Assembly: GCA_037903355.1 (NCBI GenBank)
Contig: JBAJFE010000042.1
Location: 2,244,001 to 2,308,000 of the forward strand
Reading direction: 5' to 3'
Length of the DNA stretch: 64,000 bases
Source: Trichuris trichiura
Lineage: Eukaryota; Nematoda; Enoplea; Trichinellida; Trichuridae
Shown piece after piece: positions 57,401 to 64,000 of the stretch (position 1 is the stretch's first letter; the number at the start of each line of letters is the position of its first letter). Under the pieces are notes generated by a model that was not told where the DNA came from, did not search any database, and saw only the letters and a program-made list of their open reading frames with translations. The position numbers were made by a program, and so were the translations under genes.

Positions 57401-58721
57401 TTCATAATTCGAGTTTTTTCCGTAATCCGAACTACCCCTCGCTCCGACGCGTTCGGATTAGGGAGGTTTTACTGTATGTCGAAAAAGTACTGTAAAGTCT
57501 GGTCTTGTGGCAGTTTTGCATTGGCATCTTTTAGATGAGAAATGTACTTGAGTAGAGGCGTTATTATACTGTAATAATGCCTTCGCTCAAGTACATTCCT
57601 TATCTAAAAAATGCCAATGCACAACTGCCACAAGGACGCAACTTACAGTGCATTTTCGACCTATTCAGGGTTTTGACCGCTACCGGCTTGAACCTTAGCT
57701 TCGAAGCCAACGGTTTAGCTGTCACTTTGCAAAGTTTCCGTAGTATCTAGAATGAATGCGTAAAACTTATTTTTCTGCTTAGTACGAACGTGCTTGTAAT
57801 GTTTTCGAAAGGCTACGAACAATGAATGTCCTTATTTTGTAGTAACGTGAAGGGGTTGCCTCCGGTTTGCGCCAGAGCAAAGGGGATCCACGAGGATGAA
57901 GTCTTTGTTACGAAAACAAGCCATAATTGCTTAGCTATTTTAAGTTTTTAAAATTTGCCTTTCCGAAAGCTTAGCTCAAACTGACGACAAGTCAAATACA
58001 AAGTATGCTCATTTAGCACACGCGTCGGGGCAAGTTCGCTGCAGCTTTAGTTCGTTTGCACGTAGCAGTTAAAGTTGGACGTCAATAAGACGGTTTTTGG
58101 CTTAGGCTTAAAATAAAGTCAAGTCCAATTGAAGTAGATTAGCATAAAGTACGTGCGATTGCTTTGGCTTAGCGAGCGCTGTATGTTTGTTAACTTTTTA
58201 TTTGCTCGTAGTAAAAAATTGAATGTTTTGGTTTGCTGCACGTTTACGGGCATGCAATATTTCGCTGTTCATTTCCTTCAGGTCGCTGTTGCCGCTCTAC
58301 GAAGATTACATAGTATCTCGAGAACGCTATTACTACTATAAGGATCGTTTGGAGCGCGTTCTCTATCCGTATCGTCGAGACGGTGGCCCGCTGCCGCCAC
58401 CTTTGCCACCGCCGGCTCAGAGTCGAATTTCAACGATGAGCGAGGCAGACTTTTTCGTTGCAGCCGCTGCCAATTCGCAAGCCTACCTACGGTAAGACAT
58501 AGTAGCTTGAATTTATTTACAGTAAGAAAATGAATAATGAATGTCGAATTGAAGTGGTTGCCAATTAAGGGATTTTGTCGTACTGTGTGTTTCATTTCAG
58601 CGCCGCCGCTTCGTTCCCTGCCTCGGCTGCAGTGCCGACCGCTGACAGCTACGCGACATATTCTCCGTATAGTGCACCGTGGCCCAATGTTGCCGCGGTG
58701 CGCGCTTTCGACAGAACTTAA
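54496..58721 (+). CDS. lark: Lark/RBM4-like RNA-binding protein with one RRM and a CCHC knuckle
   Basis: Six exons join in phase to 265 codons: 54496-54615, 54671-54828, 54880-54948, 55007-55126, 58282-58491 and 58601-58721. An RRM fills residues 1-74 (RNP2 KFFVGNL, RNP1-type RNFGFVHM). It is followed by a zinc knuckle CFRCGMSGHKTNNC (about 86-99), then a Gly/Ser-Pro stretch, a tyrosine/arginine-rich segment (YEDYIVSRERYYYYKDRLER), a proline-rich patch and an Ala-rich tail. RRM plus CCHC with a Tyr/Arg/Ala-rich tail is the lark/RBM4 layout, which acts in splicing and translational control. Lark and RBM4 have two RRMs. Only the second-type RRM (the one next to the knuckle) is found here, so the first is lost or encoded upstream unseen. 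Intron 4 is 3,155 nt and carries nested repeats. Confidence 0.85.
56742..57705. mobile_element. Long foldback element in lark intron 4, interrupted
   Basis: The right arm (about 57578-57705) is the imperfect reverse complement of a left arm split into 56742-56790 and 57475-57570. Shared blocks include CTTGTGGCAG, GCATTGGCAT, ATGTACTTGAG and AAGGTCAAAATCCCGAATA-type sequence. Arms are about 125 nt with a short central loop near 57572. A pogo-type transposon (56791-57474) sits inside the left arm. Confidence 0.8.
56791..57474. mobile_element. Pogo-type non-autonomous DNA transposon, copy 1
   Basis: 684 bp, flanked by TA (56789-56790 and 57475-57476). TIRs CAGTATGACCTCCCTAATCC and GGATTAGGGAGGTTTTACTG. 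Subterminal CCGAACTCGTGG and TAATCCGAAC repeats. Uninterrupted sister of 29795-32944. No transposase frame, so presumably mobilised in trans. Confidence 0.85.
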
Positions 58722-60059
58722 GTCTGAGGGATGGCCAAGCGAAGCGCGTCGCGGTGTTTCTCTGTCAGTGTGTGTGTATGTGTGCGCATACATCATTACC
58801 GGCTTTGGTAGCACACTACTACTTGCATGTGTCGCTGTATACGTTATCGTTTTTTGCCCGCCGTTTACACACTACCGTGGGGAAATTGTCCATTTACAAG
58901 TTATTATTATTATATTACACGCTGTATCGTGCTTAATTTTTCCACTTTATGCAGGGATTGTCCAATTAAATGATGATGATGATGGGCAAAGTTGGGCGGT
59001 CGCTTTCGCGTCTTCTGTCCTATCTGTGTACTTTTATAGGTGGAGATAGAAAAGTGATTCGCGCGAATCGTGCCCGATGTCATCCGAGCTTGCGTCGCGC
59101 CATTCGAGCCCTACGCATCGTTTTCATTGGTATCCATTGTCGCTAATTTTTCATTAAGCCATCGTCGTTTGGCGATTGGAAGTTCAAATTTTGTCGCCAG
59201 TTTGAAATTAAAAACCGCGGTGGGTGCCACTTTTGTTTTTATCGTTAAAAGAAGAAGAAATAAAAGAAGAAAACTGTTTTCAACCACTTTGTTATTTTTT
59301 TATCAACCGCGTTCAGTCGGTCATTCTGGCTGCTCGCCTGAAATCGACGCATAGCAAGTTGAAGTATGCGTCAGTTCTTTCGTGACGCTTTGACGCCGCG
59401 GGTTAATCGCGCTTTGCGATTACGATATACTGACGCCTTTTTTCGAAGCAGTAAATAGCAAGCGTGGCCGTGAAGCATTGTTCTAACATTCACCATCGTA
59501 CGCTCTTATATGTGTTCTTTTTTCACCTTACATTTCTACTTACAGCTTTCTACATGGCAGCGACAAGTTTGCCAAAAATTTCTTGGATACTGTATCTATT
59601 CGTCATTATCCACTCATTGATATGGTTTGAACATTGAAGTCCAATATATCCGCAACGGCATCTCTGTGCAATGCACGAAGAGCTGACAATAAAACGCACC
59701 TCTTTGATCCAGATGGGTTCCGCAAAGCGAAAATTCCACTACACAAATGACTTGCTATTCACAGCGTGATAAACTTATGCTCAATCGTTGACGGTAGGAA
59801 AAGCGCAGACGTTACGTGCCGGAAGAAATGATGACGTCATTGCTTGTGGGAATCATTTCATTGAGTGAAGTTCAACTGGTCAGACGCAATCGTTTCGGAA
59901 GTCTCGTAGTTACTGCCTCCGTTTTATCTGCGTTGGTATACCTCGAAAATCGATTAAAATTAGGTTTAAATGAAAGCGCTGATTTGAATCACCAACAGCC
60001 CAAGAATATGAATATTCCATGTGTGCAATTATGTACATTATAGATAATAGAAAACTGCC

Positions 60060-60364
60060 TTAGGAACTACCTATAACGTGTACTTTCTGGGCAAGTGTAT
60101 GCTATACATATACCGTAGGTGGCACTTGTGCGTCTGAAGACCGTGGATATCACAAATTTTCTCTTTAAGAGCAATGTATACCACGTGTGCACTATATATG
60201 GCATAAATGTACATAGGTACAACGTGTATGCTGTTATATTCCACATACATTTCCTGCACGCAAGCATATACAGCTTAGGTACTACATCTATGCCATAGAT
60301 ATAGCAGGGAACTTCTTTCTAACCAATGTGTATGCCAACGATTCTGTGGGTATTCTATGCAAGG

Positions 60365-60399
<35 letters not shown>

Positions 60400-60760
60400 A
60401 CATATACTACATGTATATCGCTGAGACTTTAGGAATCTCAAAAATCGTAGTTATACCAAGTGTAATTCATGTAGAAACCCTACATACTGCAGATATACTG
60501 TTTATAGGCGAAGTATGCTGTGTGAATGTCATACATAGCACGAATACTTTGCGTGTACAGGATATGCAGCCTCTATAAAATATACCATAGAAAATCTGGA
60601 AAACAAAAAATATGATTAACCGAAAGCAGTGTGTACTGCATGGATGTTGCGTAAACCATACATACGTGCTGAATATAGTTACTTCACAAATCTCGTGTGT
60701 ATCTTGTATACTGGCTTTACACCGATAAATTTTATATATATCTAAGTGAAGATATGAAAA
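60060..60760. repeat. GTATAC/ATGTATAC-rich low-complexity tract with a (TA)n core
   Basis: Dozens of short ATAC, GTAT and TATATAC words recur irregularly over about 700 bp around a pure (TA)n run at about 60367-60397. Both strands give similar words, so the tract is roughly palindromic in composition. Confidence 0.6.
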
Positions 60761-61250
60761 AAGACTTATTGCTTCTGCGTCAATGTTAGTTAAGTCGAAA
60801 CGTAACCCTTTAGTTTAGGCTGTATGAACTTACGTGGACTAACAGAACTTGATTTTAGTTCTGTCTACAGTACTCGCTGAGTATCACTTGATGTGAATAC
60901 GGTAAAGTTGCTCAATAGAACCGTGTAATTAGGGACCTACGACAGTTGTGTTGCCAGTCACTGCTCGGAAAGTATTGTCTGCCTATCGGGGCCACTTTTC
61001 CAACCTTGTCAATGCCTCTAATACATTTCAGCTTAGAGGAAAACGTAGTAATCCCGTATGGGCTAAAAAAAATATTTTATGTCGCCAAAGATGGGATAAA
61101 ATGAGTCTCAAAAGCTACGGGAAAACTTTTAACAAAATATTCCGGCTAACATAATGCGTTATTCTTAATAATCGTTACCGTAAAAGCAGCGTACAGCTAT
61201 TTTTGAACTTTTTTATTAAAGACAGGATGTCTTTTTACAAGCTTGAATAG

Positions 61251-61461
61251 TTTCATAGTAGATCTTCAGATTCACGGGTTTGGCCTGTTGGATGTATCTG
61301 TAAGTAAGCTTCAAAGTGCCCTACCAACGGATGGATGAGCAAACTGTAAGAGAAAATACAGAACAATTTGTATACCATACGTTTCGGAATTGCTCGTGTT
61401 CCGTCGTCAGCAGTGTTGGGGAGCCCGCCCAAACCCGTGAATCTGAAGATCTACTATGAAA
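61251..61461. mobile_element. Foldback element with perfect 33-bp arms and a hammerhead-like core
   Basis: Arms 61251-61283 and 61429-61461 are exact reverse complements, starting TTTCATAGTAGATCTTC and ending in the GGGTTTGG/CCAAACCC block. Inside, the minus strand of 61380-61410 reads CTGACGA, C, GGAA stem, TTCC, GAAA, CG, the same arrangement as in the PLE ends. 211 bp with no coding sequence. Confidence 0.75.
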
Positions 61462-61834
61462 TTATTTATTAAACTGCAAAATAAACTTCCGCTATATTTT
61501 CGCTGCGAACAAAACCCAAAAAGTAATAATTTGAACTTGAAAAAAAATTTGTTTGAATAAAATGTGTGTTCAGCACGCTTGTGCACATAATTTTTACAAA
61601 AGACGTTTATGAGTACCTGATTGCTAATTAATGGATTACTGTTGTGACCTCAGCGCTCCTCATTTCTACTGATTCCGATACTCGTAACCATTTTTGGCTT
61701 GCAGTTGGGCGCTTCCTTGTGCACCCGGTTGACGCTAGACGTTTTTGAAGCGTCGATTCATTCAGTTCTTGCATTCTTGTTTACTTTTAACGCTGTGTGC
61801 TTGCGTTCATTTTTTGCATTCAGCTGCCTTTCAA

Positions 61835-64000
61835 ATGACTCTGCTTGGAACTTGCATCGCGCGTCGCGGTTCATCGTTTATCCTTGCCGGCCAAGGAACG
61901 ATAGCGAAAATAAGCGCAAGGACGTTGACCAGCTTGCAAACCAAGCACCACAGCAATCCGGAGTCCAGCGAGCATTCACTTCTGGTCAGTGTGTGCCTTC
62001 AATGACTTGTTGCTATCATGTTGTTGAATGCGCTTTTGTTGTAGACCACTCAGTTACCGTCGGGTCTTCATGTTGTAAGCTGCGATCGTGGTGAACCGCT
62101 GAGTCACATTTCCTTGGTTTTCCATGCTGGCATACGATTCGAAAGTCCCAATTACCGAGGCGTCGTCCATCGTATGGTTACCTCCATTGGTTCGGTAACA
62201 ATCACTTTTCGACGATTAATTGCGGATAGACTTGTTTCTATAACCTCCCTTTTGCAGCATACGAGCCGCATTTCAGCTATCAAGCTGAACTACGATCTAG
62301 CTGCGTTGGGTGCCCATGTGAGATCAGAATTCAGTCGCGAGTTGCTTCGCTTCGACTTGACTTGCGTCAGAGACAGAGTGTATGTGTGTTTGCAATTCAA
62401 AAGTTTCATATAATAAATTATTAGTTATCTGTTTTTTTTGTGATTACAACAAAGGGTCCTTCAGAAGATTGGCTTTGTAACCAACAAGCTTTCATGTTAG
62501 CCCACTGCCAGTTCCTTAAAAAGGCAGCTTTGCTAATATTGTGTAGCAAGTGATGCTTTTAAAGCCATACAGATGCCTCCTCAACGCAAGGCTAACACTG
62601 AGAAAGTTTCACAGGACGGATACCGTATATGTCCCGTATAGCGTTGAGTATCTTTTCTTGAAAAACTATGTCATTATTGGAGGTAGCTCAAGCTAAAGGT
62701 GAAAAAGGTTAGCCAATTGAATTCTGATCGATTTTACGGGGAAAAAAGCTTGACTTAACGGCTCAGTAGCTCAGTCTCTTTCTTTCTTTCAGACCAGACG
62801 CACTGCCGTACGTCAGCGAGATAGTTTGCAACACCAATTACGAAGACTGGTTCTTTGGCGAAACCAATGAGCAGATGGAAATCGAACGAGAATTAGCATT
62901 CGAAAATCCGGCTGCGAGTGAGCTTTACTCTCTTCATGTAAATTAGCTTAAACTTTGTCAGTTTTAAGTTCTACATTGCGATCCATAGTTCACTTAGGTG
63001 CATAGTCCATGTAGTTTTTACGCGTTGGATAAACAGAAGCTTTTAGAGCTAGTGGAAATGCTCCATGGGGTCGCCTATCCAAGGTCGCGAATGGGTCATG
63101 GTTTGCTTTCCCCAAAGTGGATGATCGAAAGACACACCCCCGTTATGGTGAAACGATATATGGAAAAGAATCTTATCAGCAATGCTTCCATCCTTGTTGG
63201 ATCAGGCGTTGAACACGAAACGCTCGTGTCCTACGCGTCGGATCAACTTCCTCTTCCGCAGGGCGAACGACCATTGCCAATTGCTGCCCATTATGTCGGC
63301 GGAGAAAGAATGAAAGAGTACATGGATTCATCCGTGTTTGTCGTTATTGGTAACGAAGGGTTCAGGTAGGCGATTGGTTTAAACCTGTACAACAATCAGT
63401 GACGGCCGTTTCTAAGATAAAGGTCGTTGCAGCTGCAAGGACGTTTGTTCAGTGGCTGCCCAGTTGGTGTTCAGCTCCATTCTTGGCAGTACGGGCGCCC
63501 ATGGTTACCATTCCATACCGACGCCTCGTTTTCAACGTTCTGTTGCTGCGGATGCCCTCTATCCCATTCATGTAAAGCGCGTACTTTTTCGAAAGAAACT
63601 TTTTATTATTCATTTCCATTTATAGGCAAGCTGCTTCAATTATTTCTATTCGGATACTGGCCTTTTCGGCATGTACGTCCGTACATGTCCCGAAGACTTG
63701 GGATCGGTTTTAAAAGCAGCAGTCCGCGAAGTGAGACGAGTAGCCCAAGGCCACGTCAGCGAAGAAGACATAAAAGGCGCCAAGGATGCCGCAAAACGAA
63801 CGTTAATTATGGAAAGGGGCTTGCGGCACTATGTTTCAAATGACGTTCCAGCCCAAGTGCTTCTCGGGAACGGAAAGGCGATTGATATCGAAGAAATTTG
63901 CGTTATGATTGACAATGTTTCCCCTAACGATTTACACGAGGTAATATCTTTCCTTATTACCTCAATGTACTTGTCAGCGGGTGTGCATTTTTCAGGTTGG
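61835..64000 (+). CDS. UQCRC2: Cytochrome bc1 complex core protein 2 (M16 family, non-catalytic), 3' end outside window
   Basis: Exons seen: 61835-61984, 62045-62194, 62258-62379, 62793-62937, then 62998 or 63037 to 63365, 63433-63571, 63626-63940, and the first 5 nt of another from 63996. The N-terminus is a basic, Ser/Arg-rich mitochondrial presequence (MTLLGTCIARRGSSF). The M16 fold follows: LPSGLHVVSCDRGEPLSHISL with FHAGIRFESPNYRGVVHRMV, then the helix LVEMLHGVAY, later SCFNYFYSDTGLFGMYV and VAQGHVSEEDIKGAKDAAK. The zinc-binding HxxEH of processing peptidases is absent (VVHRMVTS), as in core 2, a structural subunit of complex III in the inner membrane. The exon 5 start is ambiguous because both acceptors keep phase. 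An in-frame upstream ATG at 61745 exists but gives a hydrophobic extension. Confidence 0.85.

Larger units (their letters stand above)
58722..61834. other. Region between lark and core protein 2, no further gene recognised
   Basis: The start is probably lark 3' untranslated sequence. AATAAA occurs near 59258 and 59689. Open frames here (for example 58537-59049) are read-through of the last lark exon in other frames. A TGACGTCA lies near 59831. The right part holds the GTATAC-rich tract and a foldback element. Confidence 0.5.

Noticed and set aside
58537..59049. 170-codon plus-strand open frame
   Set aside because: Runs through the last lark exon in another frame and on into its 3' region. 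The in-phase spliced reading stops at 58721.
61699..62094. 131-codon plus-strand open frame starting before UQCRC2
   Set aside because: Different frame from the core protein 2 exons. It reads across the first intron.
1..64000. CRISPR arrays, bacterial operons or integrated prophage
   Set aside because: No regularly spaced direct repeats and no prokaryotic gene layout. All recognisable genes are eukaryotic and most are spliced.

Overview
The window is animal nuclear DNA, about 40% GC by eye. The evidence is spliced genes with GT-AG introns often only 40-60 nt long, AATAAA signals, a eukaryotic tRNA-Gln, and animal-specific genes (lamin, STRAD pseudokinase, TMEM106, diaphanous formin with an autoregulatory domain). 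The tiny introns, closely spaced same-strand gene pairs and a possible W(X6)W-amide neuropeptide fit an invertebrate, most likely a nematode-like genome. The species is inference only.

Layout. 0.9-2.6 kb (- strand): TMEM106 (5 exons) followed 168 nt later by the first exon of FIG4. 2.6-9.9 kb: no gene recognised. 10.1 kb (+): a small secreted peptide precursor ending in WGYGKAVWG. 12.4-19.3 kb: a mobile-element pile-up, with a decayed Penelope-like element (PLE-B), a second one (PLE-A, bounded by a 13-bp target duplication) and, inside PLE-A, an LTR retrotransposon and a solo LTR. 20.4-21.3 kb: foldback/MITE repeats. 23.8-25.5 kb (-): a lamin in one exon. 27.0-29.3 kb (+): STRAD, 9 exons. 29.8-33.2 kb: a pogo-like non-autonomous transposon interrupted by PLE-C, with a miniature PLE-derived element at its edge. 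34.0 kb (+): a possible small membrane protein. 34.8-36.7 kb (-): a SENP6/7-type SUMO protease and a small unknown ORF behind it. 41.4 kb: tRNA-Gln(CTG). 43.5-49.5 kb (-): diaphanous formin, 24 exons that join in frame to 1,150 codons. 54.5-58.7 kb (+): a lark/RBM4-like RNA-binding protein with one RRM and a 3.2-kb intron full of nested repeats. 61.8-64.0 kb (+): the start of cytochrome bc1 core protein 2, running off the window.

The host genes are housekeeping and signalling functions (endolysosome, nuclear lamina, LKB1 pathway, SUMO, actin, RNA binding, respiration) with no shared pathway, except that TMEM106 and FIG4 both act on endolysosomes and sit as a close tandem pair. The most unusual material is the set of Penelope-like elements. 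Their inverted ends carry a hammerhead-like core (CTGAnGA, short stem, GAAA), their insertion histories can be read from duplicated copies inside the window, and two short palindromic elements carry the same core without any coding sequence.

Exon borders were assigned by eye from splice motifs, reading phase and family resemblance. No alignment or database search was run.
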